The notes under the pieces were generated by a model. The model was given only the letters and a program-made list of their open reading frames with translations. It was not told the DNA's origin and made no database searches. A DNA stretch of 64,000 nucleotides from Colius striatus (lineage: Eukaryota; Chordata; Aves; Coliiformes; Coliidae): contig NC_084790.1 in the NCBI RefSeq assembly GCF_028858725.1, forward strand, positions 28,003,031 to 28,067,030, written 5' to 3'. The translations under genes were made by a program, and so were the position numbers. The number at the start of each line of letters is the position of its first letter. Position 1 is the first letter of the stretch. This document shows, piece after piece, positions 11,026 to 21,932 of this stretch.

Positions 11026-12366
11026 TCCCTTCCCTCCACCATACCAACCACACCACGAGCCAGTGGAAATAACAAACTGCCTTTGAAGACTTGTGAGAGA
11101 AGTAATAATATTCTGTTAGTTTTACAGGTACTGAGATTTCTAGTTTCGAAAGCAGTTTGATCTCAGTACTGTACAGTCCTAAGTCTGGCCTCAATCCAGC
11201 TGTGTAATAAGGTGTGAGAAGCAAAATAAGCTTTCTTGTGAAAGGCTCAGGTCAGACGCTGCAAGTGAAGCACTTCTATTAAGCATTCTTGCAAGAGCGG
11301 GTGTCCTAGCTAGTAGACACACCTGACAGGTACAATATTTGGCTTTTTATTCCCTATTCTGGCCGCAGGGTCCCTCCCTTGTTTCCTCCTTGATTAGGTA
11401 CTCCAAGATTTACAACTTATTGAGGCACCTAAAAATCCTCCCCAGAGGATGTCTGGTTTTTGTATCCTATCGTGGATTCCCCCCACAATCCTAAGATTTA
11501 AACTCTAATTAACACTTCAAACAAACAGATGTTATTTGCTACACAGAAACAGATAACAGTCCCAAGGTTAATTCACTGATTTACGCTACACAGAAATGGA
11601 CAAGGTCAGTTTGCTGATTAATACTATACAGAAAGGGATAACAGAAAAAACCCCAATTATTTGTCTTCATTTCTCTTCTAATTCTCCAAAAACAACATCA
11701 GCATTTCTCACAAAGGGGACATCATTTAGAAGCATTTCTGCAAAAAATGTCACCAAGATCAGGAGAAGTCTTTGCTCAGTCTGTGCATTCATTCTGGCTT
11801 TGTATACTGCTAGGCTGTTCTTACCATAGAATCAGAAAGATTGTTAGACCCCAGAGCAAGATTTTATTCTTGAGATCTGGTCTATTTGCTCTTTCTATAA
11901 ACATGTGAAAGCTTCACACAACTCATTTTTAGGAATTCCAGAAAAAGAGTGCCTGAACCTTGTTAAAACTGACTTTATCTGTGCACTAGTTTTTCGGTGT
12001 ATCTTGGAAACAGTTTCAGCTCCAAGTTCTATTCCTAGACTTAATTTAGTTTTTCATTAGTCTCCATTAGGCAGGATCTGTTATGCATGTAACTGAAGGA
12101 GTGCTTTTATGTAGATACAGCACAATACTTACTGTATGCCAAATAAGATGGTTAGTGGAAGTACTGTGCTGGTCTTTATGTGATTGTAGCCTGTTTTCTC
12201 TGTTTCTCATGGGACTTGTCTTAGTTAATGTTTCCACAGTTGTATAGAATTGGGAGGGGATGGGTAGCAGTGTTAGTCTAACTTTCCTCCACGAGTTGTC
12301 CTAGAACATCATAACCAAAACAGGAATAAGTTATGGAGTAAGACAGAGGGATACAGATGAGAAGCC
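11026..12366. other. MCC intron 1, possible old LTR debris
   Basis: No exon was recognised. The part from about 11290 to 11560 is less AT-rich than its surroundings and on the minus strand has an AATAAA followed by a short GT-rich stretch ending CTCTTGCA, like the end of an LTR. No matching other end or target duplication was found, so it is not called as an element. Confidence 0.3.
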
Positions 12367-12372
12367 AGAGAC

Positions 12373-12989
12373 TGTTGGGACCTGGGCTATAATGAACATG
12401 ATAGAGTTAGACAAAGACAGAGAAAGTTAGCAGTTAATCTTTGAATCACCTTCAGCAGCAGAAAAAGAGAAGAATGCCTATGTGACAGCAAGCTTGAGCA
12501 GGGAGCAAACCGAAACGATAGACTGATAGAGACAAGGTCAAAATAAGAAGACAGGATAGAACATTCAATTAAGCATTGTGTGATCACATGTACATGATTA
12601 ACAAATTGCAATATATGTAACTAACAATAGTATAAAGTTAAGTAAAATGTAAGGTAAGCATAACCATAGTCTAGTGTTAGAAAAACTAACTGAAGGCCAA
12701 ATAAATGGGGTGATATTTAAAGCACAATAAGGTTGATGTTTTAAGTACAATAAGGGTGGTGTTTTAACACCATGAGGTTGGTGTCTAAGTTGTTACAAAA
12801 ATGAAACTTTGAGGCCTTATGCATAGCACATGATCCTTAGTATTAACTAATTGTCATGAATTTTAGCACATACACAGCATTTGTAAAAAGTATGTAAGTG
12901 ATGATTATGTGGCAATAAATTTGGAGTTGATGCACATCATATTGGTGTCTGGTCACTTCTGTCTCACATAATGAAGAAGAACCTCTGCA
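12373..12989 (+). mobile_element. Candidate solo LTR, ERVK-like, 6-bp duplication
   Basis: A 617-bp unit beginning TGTTGGGACC and ending GAACCTCTGCA. It is flanked by AGAGAC (12367-12372) and GGAGAC (12990-12995), a 6-bp target duplication with one mismatch. A TATTTAAAG box near 12713, an AATAAA near 12915, and a short final segment with GGTGTCTGGTCACTTCTGTC give a U3-R-U5 order in plus orientation. A 6-bp duplication is typical of the ERVK class in birds. No internal retroviral sequence is seen beside it. The boundaries rest on the imperfect duplication. Confidence 0.55.
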
Positions 12990-12995
12990 GGAGAC

Positions 12996-14024
12996 ACCCT
13001 GCATGCTTAGTTTAGGTTGAAGAAAGGAGTATCCCTTTGTTAAACAATATGTCTAGAAAACCTATCAAGAATCAACATTCATAAAGGCTTGTGTATTTCA
13101 AAGTCAATATTTGTTGCAGCTAATACACAGTCAGAGGAATATATTCAAACTTGAATTTTCTGACCCTTTCATATGTTTTAATTACTTAGCTGTCCAGTTC
13201 TTATGTAAACATCAGACACATGAAGGGGTATAGTACAACATTTTAGCAGGAACTCTTCATGTTTAAAACTTAATAAAGTTAGTTGATGTGTTTTATACAG
13301 ATTAGAGCATTTTTGTTTCCCCATTGACTTTAGTAATCAGGGAAAAGCCACTTAAATATGTATCTTGGGCTTGTTATATGGTGTTATTGTATTATTTTTT
13401 GGGGAAGCTTGTTGGCCGGGTAGATTGTAGTGTGGAAAAACTAAGCAAACAGTGAGTCATCATTCAGTCATCACTAAACTTTTTGATCCCTTTGAAAGTT
13501 GCTCTTCAGTTAACATGTAAGTGGTGAATGATTTCTTATCTTTATTAATTTTTGTTGAATTTTATTGTTTCGTAATGAAATTGTTGCTAAAACTGTTGCC
13601 GTTCAGGTAAGAGTTGATGCCTAGTGTGTGATAAGACAGTCTACACACGGTCTTGAGAGAGCACTTTGGTATTTGCACAAAAGGTGGATGCTGGGGGTGT
13701 CATTCCACCTGTAGGCTATGAAGTGGGGGGCAGGGTGGCAGATCTTTATGGTCTTGAATTGAGTTGGTGGATGTGATCTCTCCCTGCTGCCTTTACCTTT
13801 CTCCAGTTACCACTGGGGTGACTTGATGCTCATTAGGCTCTATCCACCCCTTGGTGCTTCTGAGGCAGGAGGTTCCCACCATATCAGTATTTGGTGCCTC
13901 TTCAAGGATACAGAGTAGTCAGATTCACCCTGGTCATTCTCACCTGAACAGTGGTACTAGAGCCTTGGCATTAACTCCTTCTGGAAAGCTACCCATTGGA
14001 AAAAGACCCGGAGTGTCTGTCAAC
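12996..14024. other. MCC intron 1, no recognised feature
   Basis: Intronic sequence without a recognisable gene. The 13640-14020 part is slightly GC-richer and merges into the CR1 scrap that follows, so it may include unrecognised repeat sequence. Confidence 0.4.
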
Positions 14025-14150
14025 ATCTGAATGTGAGCTGAAAGTGTGCCCAGGTGGTCAAGATGGCCAATGTCATCCTGACTTGTATCAGAAGTAGTGT
14101 GGCTAGCAGGACTAGGAAGAGGATTGTTCTCCTGTACATAAAGTACATCA
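14025..14150 (+). mobile_element. Short CR1 fragment
   Basis: About 125 bp matching the CR1 ORF2 C-terminal region seen in better copies in this window (GTGTGCCCAGGTGG, AAGATGGCCAATG, GTGTGGCTAGCAGGA). It resembles the subfamily at 51.8 kb rather than the younger copies. Both ends are truncated. Confidence 0.65.
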
Positions 14151-15539
14151 ACACCATGTTGCTAGGGGTATTACTGTAAGAGAGTTGAACCTTTCCTTAA
14201 AGTCAGTAATTCCCCTTTTGTGTTCCTGGAGGGGAGAAAAAAGTTGTTGTTAAACTGGCCTTTTTTTCACTTGTATCTTCTTGGTATTTTCTCGGTATTT
14301 TCTCTCTTTCCAGTGGTGATGGGGAGCAGGGGACCTCACAAGATAGTTTGGTACCTGGCTTTTGTAGGAAATCTATAGTCATAGGTTTATAACATTGAAA
14401 CCACTGGTGGATGTTTTATCAGTATGACTGGACTATGATAAATATTTGTATTTATCTCATTTGTGTGTGATTGCCTCTTCTGTTGCTGCTTACAGCAGAC
14501 AAGGCAAGTAGCATGCTGCTTAACCCCTGTTGGTTAGCTCATACTTCTAAGGAGCAACTTTATAGTTGTTTTCAGAATTAATTTGTCAAAACTTACAGTT
14601 TGTAATTAACAGATGGGTTGACTGTTTAGGGCAGTGCTTGAATTAAAGAGTTCTGCCAGGGGCTGGCTAACTCCTTGTATTTCTTGTCAATCATTGTCTG
14701 GTTGGAGGGTGCCATGTGCAGTTGTTTTTTCACTTCATTGTGGTTGGATTGTAAACCAATTAAAAGAAGTTATTTATCTTAGATTGTCGGAGGAGGGTAG
14801 GTAGTGTCTGAAATTAATTCAAGCAACAGGTCATGTATGTTTTGATGGCAAGCAAGGAGCCTCACAAGATGTTTGGACATCTGGCTTTCCTTTAAAATAG
14901 ACACCCCTAAGCTAGGTATCTTCTCTCCTTAATAATGAACTGGGAAAACTACATAGAAGTTTAATGTTTTCCTTTAAGTCAGCCTTTGCTGCTGAGTGAA
15001 TTGTTCCACAGTGCCACAGTTCTGAAGTTTTGCTTTGTGTGCACTAGAATTTAGTAAATGAGCTGCCCTGACTGAAAACAAGAAATACTTATTTCCAGCA
15101 TGTTAACATGAATCTGTGAATTTTAGTATTGGCACAAAACAGCAGTAAAAAACTTGAGCTTGGGATTTAGTCATGAACCTTCTGATTATATTTGGTTGTT
15201 CTTTAAACACAGTTCACTCCAAATGCTCTGAACTAAGAAAGATCCGTAAAAGTTAATTCATGACCGTAAAAATGGCATTGTTGTAAGAGACATAAAGCTA
15301 CAGCAGAGGTTTTATTTACTCTCTTGGTATCTCGGCTGGTAAATCAAAGAGATTGACAAGTCTAATGTGGTGCCTAATAGTATGTTGTCCAAAGGATGGG
15401 CTTCAAATGGCATCTAGAGAAAAACAGTTACACTGTTGATACAGGGCTTTTCAAAGTCACCTTATTTTTACTGTGAATGTTCTCATCTTTTAGAATAAGT
15501 AGTACGTATGTGGAATTCATCCTAGTGTAGAGACTATTT
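14151..15539. other. MCC intron 1 with a diverged local repeat
   Basis: No gene recognised. Two imperfectly similar blocks of about 45 bp, sharing CCTCACAAGAT and CTGGCTTT, occur near 14330-14375 and 14850-14895. They may be pieces of one unnamed repeat or an old local duplication. Confidence 0.4.
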
Positions 15540-16640
15540 ACATGTGTTTAATTGGCAGGACACATGGCAGTGATGAGGCTCATTTATTTGTGTCCGAGTG
15601 GCCAATTGAGGTAGTCCAGGGGTTCCTGGAGCACAGGAAGTTGGAGAAATGCTCCTGCCTCAAGCTAACAAGATGGAGGGCTAAAGCCAAGGCTCAGGTG
15701 GACAACACTCTGGTGAAGATCAATACATCCCCCCAGACAGAGCTGGTTAGCAAGGATGCTTCACTCCAGATGGAGGGCAGGGGATGTTTAGGATGTTTAG
15801 GGACCTATGCTGCTGAGGTAAGTATGTGTCATAGGTGCCCTCAAGTTCAAGAGCTGCAATGTCAGGTGAAAGAGTTATTAGACTCTGTAGTATTAGAGAG
15901 GCAGAGGTGGAGACGGACATCTTCCACAATTAGGTACAGCCCTCCAATGAATCCAATATGCCTTGCACCCTGGTAACAAAAAAAGGTAGGGCTCTTCTTC
16001 ATAACCCCCTTCCAGAGTGCCAATCACAAATAAGTATGAGGCATTTGCAATGAGGGACTTTGCTGGGGGAAATCCCATCAAACAATTCACCATCAGCTCC
16101 TCCACCTGCAACAGCTAATGGACACCATAGCAAGAAGCGACTGGTGCTCGTTGTGGGTGACTCATTGCTAAGAGACACCAAGAGGCTCATCTGTTGATCG
16201 GATAAGGAATCATGAGAGGCGTGCTGCCTGTGGGGTGCCAAGGTCTGTGATGTGGCTGAGAGTTCCACGGCTCGTCAGGGATGTGGACTACTATCCCCTA
16301 CTCCTCTTCCATGTGGGGGTGAATGATATAATGAGACATGATATTTACAGAATCAAAAAGATTTTAAAACCCTGGGGGAGCAGGTAAAGGGTAGAGGGGC
16401 ACAGGTTATTTTTTCTTCCATCCCGTCCACTAGGGGTAAAGGAGAAGTCACCAGTGCAAGAATCAGACAAGTTAACTGCTGGCTAAGAGGCTGGTGCAGG
16501 CAGAAAGGTTTCAGTTTTTATGACCGTGGACCCTTCTTTTGGAACTATAATTTGATAGGACAGGGTGGAATTCATCTCTCTCATAAGGGCACTGAAATAT
16601 TTGGAAATAGGCTGGCTAACTTGATCAAGAGGGCTTTAAA
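15540..16640 (+). pseudogene. CR1 ORF1 remnant with esterase-like blocks
   Basis: Start of a long CR1 copy. The first 435 bases stay open for 144 codons and encode a Cys-containing, Leu-rich heptad-like stretch (MCHRCPQVQELQCQVKELL). After frame breaks come the three blocks of an SGNH/GDSL esterase: VVGDSLLRD near 16155, HVGVND near 16315 and GGIHLSHKG near 16570. ORF1 of full-length CR1 is known to carry such an esterase-like domain. In the last block the usual catalytic-dyad Asp position reads Gly. Internal stops make the frame non-functional. CR1 copies retaining this 5' region are a small minority, because most are 5'-truncated. Confidence 0.7.
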
Positions 16641-19545
16641 CTGAATGGCGTGGGGAGTGGGGAGAGGAGTAACATAGAACAAGCTATCCTATCTAGCAGT
16701 GAAACGGGACACAGCAGGGAACATGATGATATGTGTACCTCATCCACACACCATGTTGAGATGTAGGACATTGTCCACCCTGAGGTAGAGCCAAATGAGG
16801 GAGGATCGTCTTGAATCCGTCCAGGGAAACTTATGTGTTTGAGTAAGCTCCTGTGCTGCCTCTACACCAATGCACACAGCCTGGGGAATAAGCAGGAGGA
16901 ACTAGAGATGTAGGTGTGGATGTGGGGCTACAAGCTCACTGCGGACACAGAGATGTGGTAGGACAGCTCACATGACATGTGAGCACAGCCATGGTTGGCT
17001 ATGTGTTGTTCAGGAAAGACAGGCTGACAAGGCGATGAGGTGGAGTTGCTCTCTGAGGGAGCAATTAATGTGCATTGAGCTCTGCCTGGGTGGGGATGAG
17101 GGGCAAGTTGAATGTTTGTGGGTGAACATTAATAGGCAGGGTAAGGTAGGTAATACTGTTACAGGAGTGTCATGGTTTAGTGAGGAGCCCCTTTTGCTTG
17201 GTAACAGGGAGGGGGCTGCAATGCAGACCCAGAAAAGAGTTCTCAGACTTTCCCCGGCTCTTGGATTCAGACTCACTTCCAGCCCGGCTGGGCCAATCTG
17301 GCATCTCTGCCATCACTATTTAAAGATGGGAATTTGAAGTGCTTGGGAGATGTAGGAGTGGTACAAGATGGAGGTGACCATCTGGACCCTGCAGTCAGAG
17401 AAGGAAGGAGGAGCACCAGATCAGAGACCTCTCTGCAACTTGTGGTAAGAACACAGACTGTGCCCTGCAACCCGTGGAGGGCAATGCCAGGAGTGAGAGC
17501 CACCAGCAACTCCAGGTGAGTATGCCTGGACGGGCGAGAGACTGTGAGGAGGCGGCCACGGCACAGGCCGTGCTGGAGAGCCTGTACGCCATAGAGCAGA
17601 CCCACTCGAGAGGCAGAGAGAAGCTGCAGCTTTTGGGATGAATGCACACTGGAACTGTCTGTGCAGGGCTGCTGTGTGTGAGGGACCCCACGGAGGAGCA
17701 GGGACAACCAGCAAGGAGTCTGTCTGCCTGAGGAGAAACAAATGGCAGAAGCCATCAGGAAGACTGACTGAAACCCCCATTCCCTGCCCCCCCTAAGCTG
17801 TTCAGTGAGGGAGGAGTTAAAAACACCGGGATCAGGGTCTCTGATCTCAGGAAGAGGAGGGTGGCAGGTGGCCTTGAAGGGCTGGTTGTGGTCTTCATGT
17901 TGTACCACTCTGTGTTGTTTTCTTTTTGTTGTATTTTGGGGTTTTATGGTTGTGTTTTGACTGCTGGTGGATTAAATTATTTTCTGTTTCCTTCCCCAAG
18001 CCCAGTAGCCTGGTCTGTTTTGTCCTGGACCATAAGCAGCAATTAAGCCCTCCCTGCCCTTTAGGAATTCTCAAGTCTGTGGTACTTGAGGCTAATTGTG
18101 TTTTGTCCCTGGATGGGCCTAAACCATGACAAGGAGTTTGCTACAGGACACCTGATGGAGAGGAGCAAGTGAATGAGGCCTTCTGCGAACAGTTGAGAGC
18201 TGCCTCACAGTCACAATCCCTGGTACTCATGGGGGACTTCAACCTCCCTGATATTTGCTGGCAAAAGCCACACGGCCAAGTGCACACAGTCCAGGAGGTT
18301 CCTACAGATTGTTGATGACAACTTTCTGTCACAGGTGATTGAGGAACCAACGAGGAGAGGTGTGCTGCTGGACAAATAAGGAGGGTGTGGTTGGGAATGT
18401 GAAGATTGGAGGCAACCTCCGCTGCAGTGACCACAAGATGACAGAGTTCAAGATCTTGTGTGGAAGAGGCAGACGCAAAACAGGACTGTGACCCTGGATT
18501 TCAGGCGAGCAGACTTCGGCCTCTTCAAAGACCTGCTTGGACTGATCTCATGGGATAAGATCCTAGATGGTAGAAGTGCCCATGAGAGCTGGTTTATCTT
18601 TAAGCACCACTTCCTCCAAGCCCAGGATTGGTTTGTCCCAACATGTAGGGAAACAGGAAAAGGAGGCAGGAGGCCTCTATGGATGAGCAAGGATCTGCTG
18701 GGACAACTCAGGCAGAAAGCAGCCATCTATGAGAGGTGGAAACAGGGCCTGATTTCTTGGGAAGGGTATAGGAACATTGCCAGAGCATGCAGGGCTACAA
18801 CCAGGAAGGCTAAAGCCCTTCTACAATTAAAGCTAGCCAGGAAAGTAAAGGAAAATAAGAACAGGATTTTCAGGTATAGCAACAATAAAAGGAGGATGAG
18901 GGGGAATGTAGGCCCGCTGCTGAACACAGTTGTGTGCCCTTGTGGCTAAGAAGGCCAATGACATCCTGGGATGCATCAAGAAGAGTGTGGGAAGCAGGTC
19001 AAGAGAGGTTCTGCTCCCCCTTTGCTCTGCTCTGGTGAGGCCTCATCTGGAGTACTGTGTCCAGTTCTGGGCTTCCCAGCTCAAGAAGGACAGAGACCTT
19101 CTGGAGAGAGTCCAGTGCAGGGCCACCAGGTTGATCAGGGGAGTGGAGCATCTTCCTTATGATGAAAGACTGTGAGAACTGGGCCTATTCAGTCTAGAGA
19201 AGAGAAGCCTGAAGGGGGATCTTATTAATATTTTTAAGTATATAAATAGTGGATGTCAGGAAGTTGGGGCATCCCTTTTTTCTGTTGTACCGAGAAACAA
19301 GACAAGCAGTAATGAGATAAAGCTTGAATACAAAAAGTTCCATTTAAACAGAAATTTCATTTAAAGAAAAAACTGTTTTACTGTGAGGATGAGGGGACTC
19401 TGGCACAGGCTGCTGGTGGAGGGTGTGAAGTTTCCTTCCTTGCAGGTCTTCAAGAGTTGCCTGGACACATTCCTATGCGACCTGATTGGACTAGATGATT
19501 TCTAAAAGTCCCTTCCACCCCCTACCATTCTTTGATTCTATGATC
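16641..19545 (+). mobile_element. CR1 LINE ORF2 and 3' end, interrupted and deleted
   Basis: Continuation of the CR1 that starts at 15540. The ORF2 endonuclease region begins near 16865 (NAHSLGNKQEEL-like). It is split by an LTR at 17168-18131 and resumes at 18137 with LVLMGDFNLPDICW, the endonuclease GDFN motif. It then runs to about 18915, where it jumps directly to the ORF2 C-terminus ([16 protein letters not shown]). The reverse-transcriptase core is absent, so the catalytic domain has been deleted. The 3' end at 19530-19545 has the CCATTCTTTGATTCTATGA tail. With its ORF1 portion it is the longest CR1 in the window, but it cannot be active. Confidence 0.85.
17168..18131 (+). mobile_element. 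Solo LTR, avian ERV family A, copy 2, nested in CR1
   Basis: A 964-bp unit from TGTCATGGTTTAG to CTAAACCATGACA; the 13-base ends are perfect inverted repeats. It is flanked by the 5-bp target duplication AGGAG (17163-17167 and 18132-18136). Deleting the unit and one copy of AGGAG restores the CR1 sequence across the junction. It is alignable along its length with 7844-8825, including the TATA-like CTATTTAAAG near 17318 and the ATTAAATTATTTTCTG block near 17971. Long open frames on its minus strand (up to 211 codons) have no retroviral gene content. It inserted after the CR1. Confidence 0.9.
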
Positions 19546-19563
19546 TTGTATATTAGTTAATGT

Positions 19564-20118
19564 AGAATCATAGTGTGGTTTGAGTTGGAAGGGACCTTAA
19601 AAATTGCCTAGTTGCAATCCCAAGCCATGGGCAGGGACACATCCACTGCTCAAAGCCCCTTCCAACCTGGCCTTGAACACTTCCAGGGATGGGGCATCTA
19701 CAGCCTCTCTGGACTGTTCCAATGCCTTGCCACTGTCACAGTGAAGAACTTCTTCCTAATATCAAATCTCAATCTACCCTCTTCCAGTTTGGAGCCGTTC
19801 ATGTCCTGTCATTATAAATGCTTGTAAAAAGTCTGTCTCCAGCTTTGTTGTCAACCCCCTTTAGGTATGCTATAAGGTCTTCCTTTCCCTGAAGCTTTGT
19901 CTCTTCTGGCTAACAACATCAACAACTCGACCTGACTTCATAGGAGAGGTTCTCTAGCCCTCTAGTCACCATTGTGCCCCTGGTCTGGACTCACTCTGAT
20001 AAGTCCATGTCATTCTAATGTCAGGGGCCTCAGAGCTAGATGCGATACTGCTCATGGGGTCTCACCAGAGTGACCTAAAGGGGGAGAATCACTTCTGTCA
20101 ACCTGCTGGTCACATAAC
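19564..20118 (-). mobile_element. CR1 LINE 3' fragment
   Basis: Minus-strand CR1 beginning with its tail (AGAATCATAG, then GAGTTGGAAGGGACC) and running to about 20118 (CCTGCTGGTCAC). It belongs to the same subfamily style as 10247-11025. It lies tail-to-tail with the plus-strand CR1 that ends 18 bp to the left. Substitutions and short indels break the frame. Confidence 0.8.
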
Positions 20119-21461
20119 TGTGATGAGCTGTAATGATTAATTGTAATCTGCACATTTAATGTCTCCTTTCTTCAGAGAGTTTTTCTGCAATAGAACTTTC
20201 TCATATTTACTAGAAGAAAACATTATTTTCGTAGTAACAGTAGTTATTCACTTAAATCCCCTATGTAGTTTTTAAAGATAAGTTAAATATCAAAGAACAG
20301 ACTACTTCTGAATGTAAACTATGCTCCTGACAGTTCCAACTATGTTATAGAGTCCATAGGTTGAATTGATACTGTGTTTTAGCAGAATTTGAAACTAGTA
20401 GCTGCACAAAGAAAGCATAGAATGCCAGAGATTCTGTTGACAAGCTCTGCTTCTCTACTGATAAACAGCTTTGTGTGCAACAGTGCTGTCTCAACAGATG
20501 ACAGCCTTTTCAAAAAATGGACACCCTGTTCTTGTAGATTGCAAGATGTAGTTTTTGTTAACAGTTTGACAACTTAAATGGTGTACTCTGAACACTTATT
20601 TCTAGTGAGTCAAATGTGTGTTTGCTGTGCAGTCTGTAAAATACACATCTCTAACAGACTGGCAAGTCTTGCCCATATCTAGCATGAAATTGGGAGGAGG
20701 AGGCACACACTCCTTGGTGGGAGGCGTTGTCTGTCGAGGATACTTTCACCCTGCTTTCCCAGGAGTGGTGGGGTAGGCTGCATTTCTGGGATAGTACTTT
20801 GGTAAGTAGCTAAGCCAGGCCGGAGCTGTAAAGTAAAAGCTTGGCTGGTTGGATTTTGAATAAAGCATAGAGAGTTTTGAGTCTGATTGACTGTTCTTGA
20901 TCTTGTCTTTTTCCCACTGCTGCACAGCATAGTGGAACTTGGTCAGGTTGCAAGTTAACTGTGAACCGGCAAAATGGACATTGGAACATGCAAGGCAGAA
21001 ACTGAAAAGGACAAGGAGTTTCAAGTGTACCAAAGTTCCTGTACTCTGGAAACAGTAAAAGAAAAACCAGGGAAAGGGTACCGAGAGAGGGAGCCAGTGA
21101 GCTGTGTTGGCTGATGCTGAGAAGCATGAGATTTGGTTTGGGTTGTGTGTTTGTTTTTTTTAATTTCCAGTGTTGACAGTATGAAATATAGTGAAATGAT
21201 ACCTGCAAATAAGATCAGTAAGAAATCATTGGAAGGAAGAGGGAAGAAAGTTACCAAAATGATAATTGTAACAAGGTGAAAGTGAGTACAGCAGAGAGTA
21301 TGAGTGGTCTAGGAAAGAAAAACACTATGTTATTAATCCTTCTTCATGTCTAATAGGAGTTTCATACATTTTAAGTTTGATCTTCCATTTATTAAAAAAC
21401 CCAACCCAGCCACCCAGAAAGTTCAAAAAAAACAATGACCCACAAAATCTTTTAAAGTATG
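20119..21461. other. MCC intron 1, no recognised feature
   Basis: Intronic sequence. Minus-strand open frames of up to 132 codons at 20680-21260 overlap in several frames and have no domain content, so they are regarded as chance. Confidence 0.45.
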
Positions 21462-21932
21462 TACATGTATGCACCAATGCATGCAGCCTGGGGAATAAGC
21501 AGGAGGAACTGGAGATGTGGGTGCGGATGCGGGGCTATGACCTCATTGTGGTCACAGAGACGTGGTGGGACAGCTGCCGTGACTGGAGCACAGCCATGGA
21601 GGGCTATGTATTGTTCAGGAAAGACAGACTGATAAGGCATGGAGGTGGAGTTGCTCTCTATGTGAGAGAGCAATTAATGTGTTACTGAACTGTGCCTGGG
21701 TGGGGATGAGGAGAGAGTAGAGTGCTTATGGGTAAAAATTAATGGGCAGGGCAAGGCAGGTGATATTGTTGTAGGAGTCCTTGGAGTTCCTTGGAGGTCT
21801 TCAAGACCCGCCTGGACCTGTTTCTATGCGACCTGATCTAGGTGTACCTACTTCTGCAGGGGGGTTGGACTAGATGATCTCTAAAGGTCCCTTCCAACCC
21901 CTACCGTTCTATGATTCTATGATTTTTGTGTT
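21462..21932 (+). mobile_element. Internally deleted CR1 (endonuclease start joined to 3' tail)
   Basis: The first 310 bases are the start of the CR1 ORF2 endonuclease: ACSLGNKQEELEMWVRMRGY, then LIVVTETWWDS and the ALYVREQLM region. Near 21775 the sequence jumps to the last 150 bases of CR1 (GGAGGTCTTCAAGACCCGCC), ending in TTCTATGATTCTATGA. More than 2 kb of ORF2 is missing between. This may be a deletion derivative or a later deletion; a matching copy elsewhere would tell which. Confidence 0.85.

Noticed and set aside
10639..11160. A 173-codon plus-strand open frame
   Set aside because: It is the antisense of a CR1 LINE fragment; the sense-strand CR1 blocks explain the sequence.
11285..11850. 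Possible minus-strand LTR with AATAAA and a CTCTTGCA end
   Set aside because: No second terminus or target-site duplication could be found, so the boundaries and identity are unsupported.
17273..17908. A 211-codon minus-strand open frame
   Set aside because: It lies entirely inside the solo LTR at 17168-18131, the matching LTR at 7.8 kb does not preserve it as one frame, and no protein domain is visible.
20680..21260. Overlapping minus-strand open frames up to 132 codons
   Set aside because: They are mutually overlapping in different frames, lack domains or splice context, and lie mid-intron.
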